The notes under the pieces were generated by a model. That model made no database searches and was not told the DNA's origin. It was given only the letters and a program-made list of their open reading frames with translations. A stretch of 64,000 nucleotides of DNA, from contig JAKLLG010000002.1 of NCBI GenBank assembly GCA_023150275.1, forward strand, positions 324,511 to 388,510, in the 5' to 3' direction. The stretch's first letter is position 1, and the number at the start of each line of letters is the position of its first letter. The position numbers and the translations under genes were made by a program. Origin of the DNA: Rhodocyclaceae bacterium (lineage in GTDB: Bacteria > Pseudomonadota > Gammaproteobacteria > Burkholderiales > Rhodocyclaceae). Shown here piece by piece: positions 1 to 8,164 of this stretch.

Positions 1-12
1 GAGCCGGCGACC

Positions 13-609
13 ATGTCCGGTGCTGCGCTCGATCTCCTGCGCATTGTGCGCATCAACGAGGAGATCAAGCGCATCGTCACCGTCGCCTTCAAGATCAACA
101 TCATGGCGCTCAACGCCATCTTCTTGGCCAAGCGGGCCGGCAATGCGGCGCTCGGCTTCGGCGTTCTCTCCAACGAGCTGCGCGTCTTCTCGAAGGATCT
201 GCGCGAGAGCATGATGTCGCTGACGCGTCAGATCCACGATCTCGTCGTCGAGGTGTCCGCGGTCCTGCAGGATTCTCGTCACGACGACATTTTCGCGCGC
301 GCCACGCGCGAAGTGCCCGACAACGCCGAGTTGCAGGCGGTACTGGCACGGCGCGAAACCCGGCATGGAGAGGCGGTCGAGCGCATTGCCAGCCAGCGGC
401 GCAGCCTGCGTCTGGCGGTCGATGATGCGGCACGGCTGGTCGAGCTGGGGGGCGTGCTGGCCAAATCGGCCAAGATCGAGGCGGCCTACGGTGCAGGTTT
501 CGCGACATCGTTGTCGCAGGTGTCGGGAGAATTCGACGGCGTCGTCGAGGAAATACGTTCGTCGCTCGACGCATTGCGGCGATCCGGCTTTTTCGGGGGA
601 GAGGCATGA
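13..609 (+). CDS. Soluble MCP-like signalling protein (possibly 5'-truncated by window edge)
   Basis: A 198-residue protein resembling the cytoplasmic tip of a methyl-accepting chemotaxis receptor. Residues about 24-45 (NIMALNAIFLAKRAG) match the family's [15 protein letters not shown] hairpin, which contacts CheA/CheW. There is no membrane segment, HAMP or sensor domain; the rest is predicted helical. The frame is open back to base 1 and the ATG at 13 has no clear ribosome binding site, so the true start may lie upstream. The stop overlaps the next ATG (ATGA at 606), suggesting translational coupling with the ODP-type protein. I infer that the pair forms a cytoplasmic redox/oxygen-sensing receptor. 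Confidence 0.7.
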   Translation: MSGAALDLLRIVRINEEIKRIVTVAFKINIMALNAIFLAKRAGNAALGFGVLSNELRVFSKDLRESMMSLTRQIHDLVVEVSAVLQDSRHDDIFARATREVPDNAELQAVLARRETRHGEAVERIASQRRSLRLAVDDAARLVELGGVLAKSAKIEAAYGAGFATSLSQVSGEFDGVVEEIRSSLDALRRSGFFGGEA

Positions 610-1346
610 AGACCACGCAGACCATCTTCGAGGAAGGCACGCACAAGTGGACGGCCATCGTCCGTGACCCGGCACGGCCCGACTACCTGATCGATACCAA
701 CGAGTATCTCGTCCAGCATGCCGGTCAGGGCTTGCTGCTCGATCCGGGCGGCTCCGACATTTTTCCCGCCGTCTTTTCCGCGCTCTCGGCGGAGTTCGAC
801 CCATCGCGCATCGTCGGCATCTTCGCCTCGCACCAGGATCCCGACGTGATCTCCTCGCTCTCGCTATGGCTGGAGTTCAACCCGCAGATGAAATGCCACG
901 TCAGCTGGCTATGGAGCAGCTTCATCCCGCACTTCGGCGGCATCGGCGACACCTTCCAGACCCTGCCCGACGAAGGTGGCACGATCGCGCTCGCCGGCCT
1001 GCAACTGCAGGCGGTACCGGCGCATTACCTGCATTCTTCCGGAAACCTCAATCTTTATGACCGCCAGGCGAAGATTCTCTTCTCCGGCGACATTGGCGCG
1101 GCGCTCTTGCCGGCCGACCGGCAGGGGCTGTTCGTCGAGGATTTTGCCGCGCACATCCGCTTCGCCGAGGGTTTCCATCGCCGCTGGATGGGTTCCAACG
1201 AGGCCAAGCGCCAGTGGTGCGAGCGCGTCTCGCAACTCGATATCGACATGCTCTGCCCGCAGCATGGCGCGATCTATCAAGGCGATGATGTAGAACGCTT
1301 CATCAACTGGTTCGACGCGCTGCAGGTCGGCATCATGCGCGCCTGA
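606..1346 (+). CDS. ODP-type diiron metallo-beta-lactamase-fold protein
   Basis: A 246-residue single-domain protein of the flavodiiron/ODP branch of the metallo-beta-lactamase fold, without the flavodoxin domain of NO/O2 reductases. Likely diiron ligands are His76, Asp78 and Asp80 (HQDPD), His143, Asp162 (FSGD) and His220 (CPQHG). The family pattern is HxExDH, so here the Glu is Asp and the final His is replaced by Val. ODP proteins paired with chemoreceptors are proposed oxygen sensors. The four-base overlap with the MCP-like gene supports that role here. Enzymatic O2 or NO reduction is less likely without a flavin domain. Confidence 0.75.
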   Translation: MKTTQTIFEEGTHKWTAIVRDPARPDYLIDTNEYLVQHAGQGLLLDPGGSDIFPAVFSALSAEFDPSRIVGIFASHQDPDVISSLSLWLEFNPQMKCHVSWLWSSFIPHFGGIGDTFQTLPDEGGTIALAGLQLQAVPAHYLHSSGNLNLYDRQAKILFSGDIGAALLPADRQGLFVEDFAAHIRFAEGFHRRWMGSNEAKRQWCERVSQLDIDMLCPQHGAIYQGDDVERFINWFDALQVGIMRA

Positions 1347-1399
1347 GCGGGGCTTCGCAGCGGTTTTTCCGGGCCGCTGGCGTGGCGTGCAAGGCCTTT

Positions 1400-1413
1400 T
1401 TGATTTCGGTCAA
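1400..1413 (+). promoter_or_regulatory. FNR/DNR-type box upstream of the hemerythrin operon
   Basis: TTGATttcgGTCAA differs from the FNR consensus TTGAT-N4-ATCAA at one base. GACAAT at 1436-1441 lies where the -10 of a class II FNR promoter should be (box centre at about -41.5, predicted start near 1448). The hemN box at 5940-5953 has the same 29.5-base distance from box centre to its -10 element. Confidence 0.7.
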
Positions 1414-1471
1414 TGTGCCTCGGGAGTGGCACCCCGACAATGCCCCGATTACGAAAACAAGGGCAATGCCG

Positions 1472-1921
1472 ATGAGCTCCATCCGAGAATTCATGACCGA
1501 CGATCATCGTCGCTGCGACGATGTCTTCGCCGAGGTCGAGCAGGCCGTCACTGCCGGTGAATGGTCCACCGCCCGAGATACCTTCGCCCGTTTCGCCGCC
1601 GCCGTGCTGCAGCATTTTGCCACCGAGGAGTCCGTGCTGTTTCCCGCCTTCGAGCAGCGCACCGGCATGACCATGGGGCCAACGCAGGTCATGCGCAGCG
1701 AACACGTGCAGATGCGCGAACTGATCGCCGCCGCCGAACGTGCCCTCGCGGCGCAGGATGCTGACGACTACGCCGGCAACGCCGAAACCCTGCTGATCAT
1801 GATGCAGCAGCACAACATGAAGGAGGAAAACATCCTCTATCCGATGTGCGATCAGCATCTGGCGGATGATCCCGAGCTGCTGCCGCAGATCGAGGCCGGC
1901 ATCGCCGCCGGCGGCAAATGA
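1472..1921 (+). CDS. Hemerythrin-domain protein (HHE)
   Basis: A 149-residue four-helix hemerythrin-like protein. All six expected iron ligands are visible: His12, His48 and Glu52 (HxxxE), His78, His114 and Glu118 (HxxxE). Family members bind a diiron centre and are linked to O2/NO sensing or repair of damaged iron centres (compare YtfE/RIC). The frame could open at 1382, but the FNR box lies inside that extension. The ATG at 1472 has AAGGG eight bases upstream, so I prefer it; 1466 is an alternative. It is the first gene of an operon with DUF2249 and NnrS-type proteins, so an NO/O2 stress role is likely. Confidence 0.85.
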   Translation: MSSIREFMTDDHRRCDDVFAEVEQAVTAGEWSTARDTFARFAAAVLQHFATEESVLFPAFEQRTGMTMGPTQVMRSEHVQMRELIAAAERALAAQDADDYAGNAETLLIMMQQHNMKEENILYPMCDQHLADDPELLPQIEAGIAAGGK

Positions 1922-2163
1922 GCCACCCGCATCCGAAAAGCGAACGCGTCATCGACGCGCGCGGTCTCGAACCGCCGGAGCCGTTCGTGCTGACGATGGA
2001 TGCGCTCGACCGGCTGCCGCGCGGCGAGAAGCTGCTGCTGCAGCTCTATCGCGAGCCGTTTCCGCTGTACAAGGCGCTCGCCAACAACGGCTTCCGCCAC
2101 GAAGCCGAGCATCTGCCCGATGGGACGGTCGAGGTGCTGATATGGCACGCAGAAACCTCCTGA
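1918..2163 (+). CDS. DUF2249 domain protein
   Basis: An 81-residue protein covering a single DUF2249 domain, with the family's IDARGLEPPEPF opening and the LPRGEKLLLQLYREPFPLY core typical of these small TusA/SirA-like folds. It overlaps the hemerythrin gene by four bases (ATGA). DUF2249 genes often sit beside hemerythrins and NO-response genes in denitrifying or facultative proteobacteria, but the biochemical function is unknown. The cysteine of TusA-type sulfur carriers is absent, so sulfur transfer is unlikely. Confidence 0.85.
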   Translation: MSHPHPKSERVIDARGLEPPEPFVLTMDALDRLPRGEKLLLQLYREPFPLYKALANNGFRHEAEHLPDGTVEVLIWHAETS

Positions 2164-2180
2164 TGCGCTGAGCGCCCGCC

Positions 2181-3503
2181 ATGCAGGCCGTGTTGTCCTT
2201 CGATCAGGCGCCGCCCTTCGCGGCGCCTTTCCGTTTCTTTCTCACTGCGCCGCTGTTTCCGCTGCTGGCCGGGCTGCTGCTGCTCATCGAGGGGCCGCCG
2301 GCGCTGGCGTCGCGGTGGACGCCAGCGATGCTCGCGCTCACGCACCTGATCGCCGTCGGTTTCATGCTGCAGGCGATGCTTGGCGCGATGATCCAGATTC
2401 TGCCCGTTGTTGCCGGCGCCAATCTGCCGCGACCGCTGCTTGTGGCGCGCGCCCTGCATCTGCTTCTGGTGACGGGTGCCCTGGCGCTGGCTGCTGGTTT
2501 TCTCGGCCTCTTTGCCAGTGCGTTCCCGCTGGCCGCTGTTCTTCTCGGCACCGGGGTCGGCGGTTTCGCGCTGATCGCCGCCTTTTCGCTGCGCGGCATT
2601 CCGGCCACCAGTGCCAGCATCCGCAGCTTCCGCCTGGCGCTGGTCGGCCTGTGTGGCCTGCTGGTGCTCGGCATCATGCTTGCCGGCGGCTTGTCCGGCC
2701 TGTGGCGTGTTCCGTTGATCGACCTGACGCGCGTGCATGTGAACTGGGCGCTGGCGGGTTGGGGGCTGGCGCTCCTCTCGGCCGTTGCCTATGTCGTGGT
2801 GCCGATGTTCCAGATCACGCCCGCCTATCCCGCCCGCTTCACCCGTGCCTTCGGGCCCGCGCTGTTGATCGCGGTGCTGCTTGCATCGCTCGCGCCGCTG
2901 GCCGCCGACGATGTGGCCGAATTGCTGCAAATGCCGGTGATCGTGCTGGCGGCGATTTTCTGCGGCACCACCCTGTGGCTGCAGGCGCGCAGCAAGCGGG
3001 CTCGCCCTGACGCAACGCAGAAATTCTGGCGTCTGGCGATGCTCGCCGGCCTCGCCGCCGCGCTACTCTGGGCCGTAGCCCGCATCGTGCCGCCGCTCGC
3101 GGCGTGGGACGGCTGGCCGCTGCTGTTCGGTATTCTCGTGCTGGTCGGTGGCTTCATGTCGGTGATCATTGGCATGCTCTACAAGATCATCCCGTTCCTG
3201 ATCTGGCTGCATCTGCAGAATCGCGGCAAGGGGCGAGTGATTGCACCGAACATGAAGGCGGTGCTTGCCGAGTCACGCATGCTGCGCCATCTGCGCCTGC
3301 ATCTGGGCGCCTGTGCGTTACTGCTCGCCGCCGTCGTCTGGCCGGCCGGGCTGGCGCATCTCGCCGGGTTGGCGCTGATGGTGGCCAGTGGCTATCTGTT
3401 CACCAACCTGCTGGCCGCGGCCCGGCTGTACCGGCAGCACGCGGCGCGGGTCGATGCTGTGCTTGCGGAAGCGGTCCACGCCGTGGCGAAGGAGGGCGCG
3501 TGA
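2181..3503 (+). CDS. Polytopic membrane protein, NnrS-like
   Basis: A 440-residue, very hydrophobic protein with roughly 10-12 predicted membrane helices. A helix near residue 54 reads THLIAVGFMLQAMLGA, like the His-containing helices of NnrS and heme-copper oxidase relatives. Further conserved-looking stretches are VNWALAGWGLALLS and a helix ending in KIIPFLIWLHL. It sits directly upstream of a clear NnrS gene and shares the GTGA overlap at 3500. I infer a divergent NnrS-like partner in NO tolerance or heme/metal handling. The exact family is uncertain. Confidence 0.6.
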   Translation: MQAVLSFDQAPPFAAPFRFFLTAPLFPLLAGLLLLIEGPPALASRWTPAMLALTHLIAVGFMLQAMLGAMIQILPVVAGANLPRPLLVARALHLLLVTGALALAAGFLGLFASAFPLAAVLLGTGVGGFALIAAFSLRGIPATSASIRSFRLALVGLCGLLVLGIMLAGGLSGLWRVPLIDLTRVHVNWALAGWGLALLSAVAYVVVPMFQITPAYPARFTRAFGPALLIAVLLASLAPLAADDVAELLQMPVIVLAAIFCGTTLWLQARSKRARPDATQKFWRLAMLAGLAAALLWAVARIVPPLAAWDGWPLLFGILVLVGGFMSVIIGMLYKIIPFLIWLHLQNRGKGRVIAPNMKAVLAESRMLRHLRLHLGACALLLAAVVWPAGLAHLAGLALMVASGYLFTNLLAAARLYRQHAARVDAVLAEAVHAVAKEGA

Positions 3504-4729
3504 ACTTCCGTCATTCCTTCTTCGCCGCCCCCCATCGCGTGATGTTCTTTGCCGGCGCCGTGCAGACGTTGCTGACGATGGGCGTCTGGGTACTCGAACT
3601 CGGCGCCCGCTACGCTGATCTCTACACGCCGCTCGCTTGGCCGCTGCCGCCTTCCTGGCTGCATGCGGCGCTGATGATCTACGGGCTGTTCTCGTTCTTC
3701 ATCTTCGGCTTTTTAATGACGGCGCTGCCGAAATGGGTGGCGCAGGGGCCGCTCGCACAGCGCCAATACGTGCCCGGCTTCCTGCTGCTGGTTACCGGCT
3801 GGGCATTCTTCTACGCGGGGCTGCTGCTGCCCGCGCTGCTGCCCTTCGGGCTGCCCCTGGGGCTGGCGACGGTCGCCGCCGGCTGGGCGATGGGCGCCTG
3901 GTCGCTCCTTGACGCCGTGCGCTCATCGTTCAACGATGACAAGACCCACGCCTGGGTAGTGCTGACAGCGCTCGCCTGCGGCATCGTCGGCATCCTCCTG
4001 TTTGCCGCCGGAATCGCGCAGACCGACGCAGCACTTGTCCGTGCGGCGATCGAAACCGGGCTGTGGCTCTATCTGGTGCCGGTGTTCTTCACGGTTACCT
4101 ACCGCATGCTGCCCTTTTTCTCGGGCAGCGTGGTTCGCGGCTACGTCGAGTATCGTTCGGCAGCGTTGTTCTGGGGCGTGCTTGCCGCCTGTGCGCTGCA
4201 TGCCATCGTTGCCATCTTCGCGCTGCAGGGCCATGTGCTGTGGCTCGTTGATCTGGCTGCAGGGCTCGCCGTTTACTGGCTGGCGTGGCGCTGGCAGATC
4301 CACAAGGTTTTCGTTTCGCACCTGCTCGCCATGCACCACATGGCCGGCATCTGGCTCGGCACTGCCTTCGTGCTTTTTGCGTTGCAGGGCGGGGCCGGTG
4401 CCCTCGGGCTGGAAGCCGGCTGGGGCGGGCGAGCGCCGCTGCATGCGCTGACGGTCGGTTATTTCGGCTCAATCCTGATCGGCATGGCGACGCGGGTGAC
4501 GCTGGGTCATTCGGGACGCCTGATTTCCTCGGATGTCTGGGCGTGGCGCCTGTTCTGGGCGTTTCAGGGAGTCATCGTGCTGCGGCTCGCCGGCGAGTGG
4601 CACACTGCTCCCGGCCCCTTCAACCCGATCTGGCTGAGCGCGCTCGGCTGGCTGGTGGTGTTCGGCATCTGGAACCGGGTGCATCTGGCGATGTTCGTAA
4701 AACCCCGACCGGATGGTCGCCCCGGCTGA
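3500..4729 (+). CDS. nnrS: NnrS family protein
   Basis: A 409-residue membrane protein with about 12 helices. The C-terminal stretch LHALTVGYFGSILIGMATRV followed by LGHSGR is the NnrS hallmark, and GFLMTALPKWV matches the family's early helix. NnrS binds heme and copper and protects against nitrosative stress in denitrifiers. The start is the GTG at 3500, overlapping the previous stop (GTGA), with GGAGG about five bases upstream; a longer in-frame reading upstream lies inside the previous gene. The cluster begins with an FNR/DNR-type box, which suits anaerobic induction. Confidence 0.85.
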   Translation: MNFRHSFFAAPHRVMFFAGAVQTLLTMGVWVLELGARYADLYTPLAWPLPPSWLHAALMIYGLFSFFIFGFLMTALPKWVAQGPLAQRQYVPGFLLLVTGWAFFYAGLLLPALLPFGLPLGLATVAAGWAMGAWSLLDAVRSSFNDDKTHAWVVLTALACGIVGILLFAAGIAQTDAALVRAAIETGLWLYLVPVFFTVTYRMLPFFSGSVVRGYVEYRSAALFWGVLAACALHAIVAIFALQGHVLWLVDLAAGLAVYWLAWRWQIHKVFVSHLLAMHHMAGIWLGTAFVLFALQGGAGALGLEAGWGGRAPLHALTVGYFGSILIGMATRVTLGHSGRLISSDVWAWRLFWAFQGVIVLRLAGEWHTAPGPFNPIWLSALGWLVVFGIWNRVHLAMFVKPRPDGRPG

Positions 4730-4747
4730 TCTTTCACGGATGGAACG

Positions 4748-5131
4748 ATGAGCTACCTTCTCCTGAAGCATTTGCATGTCACGGCCGTCGTCGTCTCCGG
4801 TATCGGCTTCTTCCTGCGCGGCCTGCTGATGCTCAGGGATTCGCCACTGCTGCAGCGGCGCGTGCTCAAGGTGGCGCCCCATGTCATCGATACCGTCCTG
4901 CTCGGCAGCGCGGTCGCCATGGCGGTGATGAGCAGCCAGTACCCCTTCGTGCAGCCCTGGCTGACGGCAAAATTCTTCGGCCTGCTGGCCTACATCTTCC
5001 TCGGCATGATGGCCTTGAAGCGCGGACGCACCAAGGCGCAGCGCGCGGCGTGGTTCTCCGCTGCGTTGCTGTCCTTTGCCTACATTGTGTCGGTGGCGTT
5101 GACGCGCAGCCCGTGGGGCTGGCTTGCCTGA
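4748..5131 (+). CDS. SirB2-family membrane protein
   Basis: A 127-residue protein with four predicted membrane helices. The opening LLKHLHVTAVVVSGIGFFLR and the PHVIDTVLLGSA motif are typical of the SirB family (invasion gene expression up-regulator SirB; function unknown). It lies 18 bases after nnrS and is probably the last gene of the FNR-controlled operon. The conserved His residues (H8, H45) might bind heme, but that is inference. The next gene, fnr, converges on it with a 21-base gap. Confidence 0.8.
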   Translation: MSYLLLKHLHVTAVVVSGIGFFLRGLLMLRDSPLLQRRVLKVAPHVIDTVLLGSAVAMAVMSSQYPFVQPWLTAKFFGLLAYIFLGMMALKRGRTKAQRAAWFSAALLSFAYIVSVALTRSPWGWLA

Positions 5132-5152
5132 TTGCCTGAGCGCAGCGCGCGC

Positions 5153-5899
5153 CTAATCGCGCGTGTGGTGGCTCATCAGCCGCTTGAGCTTGCCGATGTC
5201 GAGGATGCGCACGTGTTTCTGCTGCACGGCGATCAGCCCTTCTTCCTGAAAGCGCGAGAAGGCACGGCTGACGGTTTCGAGCTTCAGCCCGAGGTAGCTG
5301 CCGATTTCCTCGCGCGTCATGCGCAGGTAGAACTCGGCGGGCGAATAGCCGCGCGCCGTGAAGCGCTGCGACAGGTTGAGCAGGAAGGCGGCCAGACGTT
5401 CCTCGGCACGCATCGTGCCGAGCAGCATCATGACGCCATGGTCGCGCACGATCTCGCGGCTCATTACCTTGTGAAAGTGGTGCTGCAACGTATGGATTTC
5501 GCGTGACAACCCTTCGAGGTGAGAGAAGGGGATCGCACACACCTCGCTATCCTCCAGCGCCACGGCATTGCAGGAATGCGTTTCGGTGCTGATGCCATCC
5601 AGCCCCAGCAGTTCGCCGGTCATCTGGAAGCCGGTCACCTGCTCGCGGCCGTCTTCAAGCAGCACGTCGGTCTTGAAGAAGCCGCTTCTCACCGCGTAGA
5701 TTGCGCCAAAGGTTTCGCCGGCGCGGTAGAGATGTTCGCCGCGCTTCAGGCGGCGGCGTGCAGAAACGAGTTCGTCGAGTTTTTCGACTTCCTCGTGGGA
5801 GAGACCAAGGGGGAGGCACAACTCGTGCAGGTTGCAGTTCGAGCAGGCCGTCTTGACCACCGAGAGGGTGATCGCTTGTACCGCTTTTCTGTTGGGCAT
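5153..5899 (-). CDS. fnr: Oxygen-responsive transcriptional regulator FNR
   Basis: A 248-residue Crp/Fnr regulator. It has the four cysteines expected to hold an oxygen-labile [4Fe-4S] cluster: Cys19, Cys22, Cys28 and Cys110. A cNMP-type sensor barrel follows, then a C-terminal helix-turn-helix whose recognition helix reads LETVSRAFSRF with the FNR-type E-xx-SR residues. I chose the ATG at 5899 because GGAGAGGC precedes it; the upstream extension has no family similarity. It is divergent from hemN, and the FNR box between them (5940-5953) suggests autoregulation as well as hemN control. Confidence 0.93.
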   Translation of the reverse strand: MPNRKAVQAITLSVVKTACSNCNLHELCLPLGLSHEEVEKLDELVSARRRLKRGEHLYRAGETFGAIYAVRSGFFKTDVLLEDGREQVTGFQMTGELLGLDGISTETHSCNAVALEDSEVCAIPFSHLEGLSREIHTLQHHFHKVMSREIVRDHGVMMLLGTMRAEERLAAFLLNLSQRFTARGYSPAEFYLRMTREEIGSYLGLKLETVSRAFSRFQEEGLIAVQQKHVRILDIGKLKRLMSHHTRD

Positions 5900-5939
5900 T
5901 GCCTCTCCGTCTAGATTCCAGGGGGGGTCTGGTGCCCCT

Positions 5940-5953
5940 TTGATCCACGTCAA
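5940..5953 (+). promoter_or_regulatory. FNR box in the fnr-hemN intergenic region
   Basis: TTGATccacGTCAA, one mismatch from consensus. GATAAT at 5976-5981 is placed exactly as a class II -10 element, giving a predicted hemN start near 5988. The same site lies about 40 bases upstream of the fnr start codon, so it could also autoregulate fnr. Confidence 0.75.
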
Positions 5954-6008
5954 CGTGCCCGGTTCCGGCGAGCCAGATAATTCCTGCACGCATTTGGCCG
6001 TCTATCCG

Positions 6009-7403
6009 ATGAATCTCGTTGCACCCAATCTCGTCTTCGATCCGCAGATCATTCGCCGTTTCGACATCAACGGACCGCGTTACACGTCGTATCCGACGGC
6101 GGACCGCTTCGTCGAGGCTTTCGATGCGGAAGCCTACAAACTCTGGCTGGGCAAACGGAACATCGGCGGTATCAGCCGACCGCTCTCATTATACTTTCAC
6201 ATCCCGTTCTGCAACACGATCTGCTACTACTGCGCCTGCAACAAGATCATCACCAAGGATCACGGGCGCTCCGCCAAGTACCTGAAATATCTGGGGAAAG
6301 AACTGGCGCTGCAGAGTGGCTATCTGGACGGCACTCACGATGTGATCCAATTGCACTGGGGCGGTGGCACGCCGACCTTCCTTTCGCACGACGAGATGCG
6401 GCAGTTGATGGCGTCGACCAAGAAGCATTTCCGCCTGCTCGACGGCGGCGAGTATTCGATCGAGGTCGACCCGCGCAAGGTCGATGTGCCGACGGTCGAA
6501 CTGCTTGGAGAACTCGGCTTCAACCGCATGAGCCTCGGCGTGCAGGATTTCGACGAGCGCGTGCAGCAGGCGGTGAACCGCGTCCAGACTGTCGAGGAAA
6601 CCGAAACTGTGATCCGTGCCGCGCGCGGCTGTGGCTTCAAGTCGGTGTCGATCGATCTGATCTACGGCCTGCCGTTCCAGACGGTGATGGGCTTCAACCG
6701 CACCCTTGACCGCGTGCTGGCGATGGACCCGGATCGCCTCTCGATCTACAACTACGCGCATCTCCCGAGCCTCTTCAAGCCGCAGCGGCGCATTGCCGAG
6801 AATGACCTGCCGAGCCCGGATGCGAAGATGCAGATCCTTTCGCTCGCCATCCGCAAGCTGACCGACGCGGGCTATGTGTTCATCGGCATGGACCATTTCG
6901 CCAAGCCCGGCGACGAACTCGCCGTCGCCCAGCGGCAGGGGCGGCTGCACCGCAACTTCCAGGGCTATTCGACCTACGCCGACTGCGATCTGCTCGCCTT
7001 CGGCATTTCGGCGATCGGCAAGGTCGGGCCGACCTACGAGCAGAACGTGAAGACGCTCGACGAGTACTACGACCGTCTCGATGCCGGCGTGTTGCCCGTT
7101 TATCGCGGCCTCGAACTCAACGCCGACGACATCCTGCGCCGCTCGATCATCCAGGCGCTGATGTGCCATTTCGAACTCTCGCTCGAATCGATCGAGATCG
7201 CCCACCTGATCGACTTCAGGAAGTACTTCGCCGCCGAACTCGAAGACCTCAAGGAGTACGAGGCGGGCGGGCTGGTGAAGATCGAGGACAAATGGATCAG
7301 CGTGCTGCCGCCGGGCCGCATGCTGGTGCGCGCGATCTCGATGGTGTTCGACAAGTATCTGCGCGCCGACCGGCAGCGCACGCGCTACTCGAAGGTCATC
7401 TAG
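6009..7403 (+). CDS. hemN: Oxygen-independent coproporphyrinogen III oxidase HemN
   Basis: A 464-residue radical-SAM enzyme converting coproporphyrinogen III to protoporphyrinogen IX without oxygen. The HemN-type cluster motif is Cys68, Cys72, Cys75, Cys77 (CNTICYYCAC). The glycine-rich HWGGGTPTFL SAM motif follows, and the C-terminal HemN domain (YFAAELEDLKEYEAGGLV) is present. The start at 6009 gives the normal N-terminus (FDINGPRYTSYPTADRF); the longer reading frame crosses the FNR promoter. The class II FNR box fits anaerobic induction of heme synthesis. Confidence 0.95.
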   Translation: MNLVAPNLVFDPQIIRRFDINGPRYTSYPTADRFVEAFDAEAYKLWLGKRNIGGISRPLSLYFHIPFCNTICYYCACNKIITKDHGRSAKYLKYLGKELALQSGYLDGTHDVIQLHWGGGTPTFLSHDEMRQLMASTKKHFRLLDGGEYSIEVDPRKVDVPTVELLGELGFNRMSLGVQDFDERVQQAVNRVQTVEETETVIRAARGCGFKSVSIDLIYGLPFQTVMGFNRTLDRVLAMDPDRLSIYNYAHLPSLFKPQRRIAENDLPSPDAKMQILSLAIRKLTDAGYVFIGMDHFAKPGDELAVAQRQGRLHRNFQGYSTYADCDLLAFGISAIGKVGPTYEQNVKTLDEYYDRLDAGVLPVYRGLELNADDILRRSIIQALMCHFELSLESIEIAHLIDFRKYFAAELEDLKEYEAGGLVKIEDKWISVLPPGRMLVRAISMVFDKYLRADRQRTRYSKVI

Positions 7404-7476
7404 CGGGAAGGGAGAAGCGGGAAGGTGGAAGGGAAAAACCGGTACACTTTCCGTTCTTCGCAAATCTTTCCCCTCG

Positions 7477-8142
7477 ATGCCCGATTCCGCCTTTCTCGCG
7501 CTCTTCCTCGTCGGCCTGCTCGGCGGCACGCACTGTGTCGGCATGTGCGGCGGCATCGTCGGCGCGCTGTCGATGGGCGCGGCGCCACGGCTGTCGCTGC
7601 ATCTCGCCTACAACGCCGGGCGCATTGCGTCCTACGCCGTTGCCGGCGCCATCGTCGGGACGCTCGGTGCCGCTTCGCTGGCGCTCTCGGAACAGTTGCC
7701 GCTGCGCATCGCGCTCTACGTGCTCGCCAACCTGATGCTGATCGCGCTCGGCCTCTACCTGATGGGGGTCACGCAGGCGCTGGCCTTCACCGAGCGCCTC
7801 GGTCAGAATCTATGGAGACGCATCCAGCCGGCGACGCGCCGCTTTCTGCCGGCGCGTACCGTGCGCCAGGCCTTTCCGCTCGGCCTCCTGTGGGGCTGGC
7901 TGCCGTGCGGGCTGGTCTATAGCGCGCTGGCGACGGCGCTCACGGCAGGTTCTGCGTTGCGCGGTGCCGGGCTGATGCTGGCCTTCGGCCTCGGTACGCT
8001 GCCGAATCTGCTGCTCGCCGGCTTCCTGCTCGCGCGGCTGCGCGGCTGGGTGCAGCGCCGGGTGGTACGCGTTGCCGCGGGGCTGACCGTCGCCGGCTTC
8101 GGCGTCTGGGGCCTCGTCGGCGCGTGGCGGCTGGCGCAATGA
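7477..8142 (+). CDS. Sulfite exporter TauE/SafE-family (UreH/DsbD-like) membrane protein
   Basis: A 221-residue membrane protein with about six helices. The N-terminal motif GLLGGTHCVGMCGG (Cys20 and Cys24 region) and the later GLLWGWLPCGLVYS are characteristic of the urease-accessory UreH-like/DsbD-transmembrane branch annotated as TauE/SafE. These genes commonly sit beside cbb3 oxidase assembly and copper ATPase genes. The paired Cys motifs within membrane helices suggest metal or electron handling. It begins the copper module here, so involvement in copper delivery is a reasonable inference, though the substrate is unknown. Confidence 0.8.
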   Translation: MPDSAFLALFLVGLLGGTHCVGMCGGIVGALSMGAAPRLSLHLAYNAGRIASYAVAGAIVGTLGAASLALSEQLPLRIALYVLANLMLIALGLYLMGVTQALAFTERLGQNLWRRIQPATRRFLPARTVRQAFPLGLLWGWLPCGLVYSALATALTAGSALRGAGLMLAFGLGTLPNLLLAGFLLARLRGWVQRRVVRVAAGLTVAGFGVWGLVGAWRLAQ

Positions 8143-8164
8143 TGATTTTGAAAGGAGTCTCGCA

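Noticed and set aside
1382..1471. An upstream start for the hemerythrin protein
   Set aside because: The added segment contains the FNR box and -10 element, has no family similarity and no ribosome binding site.
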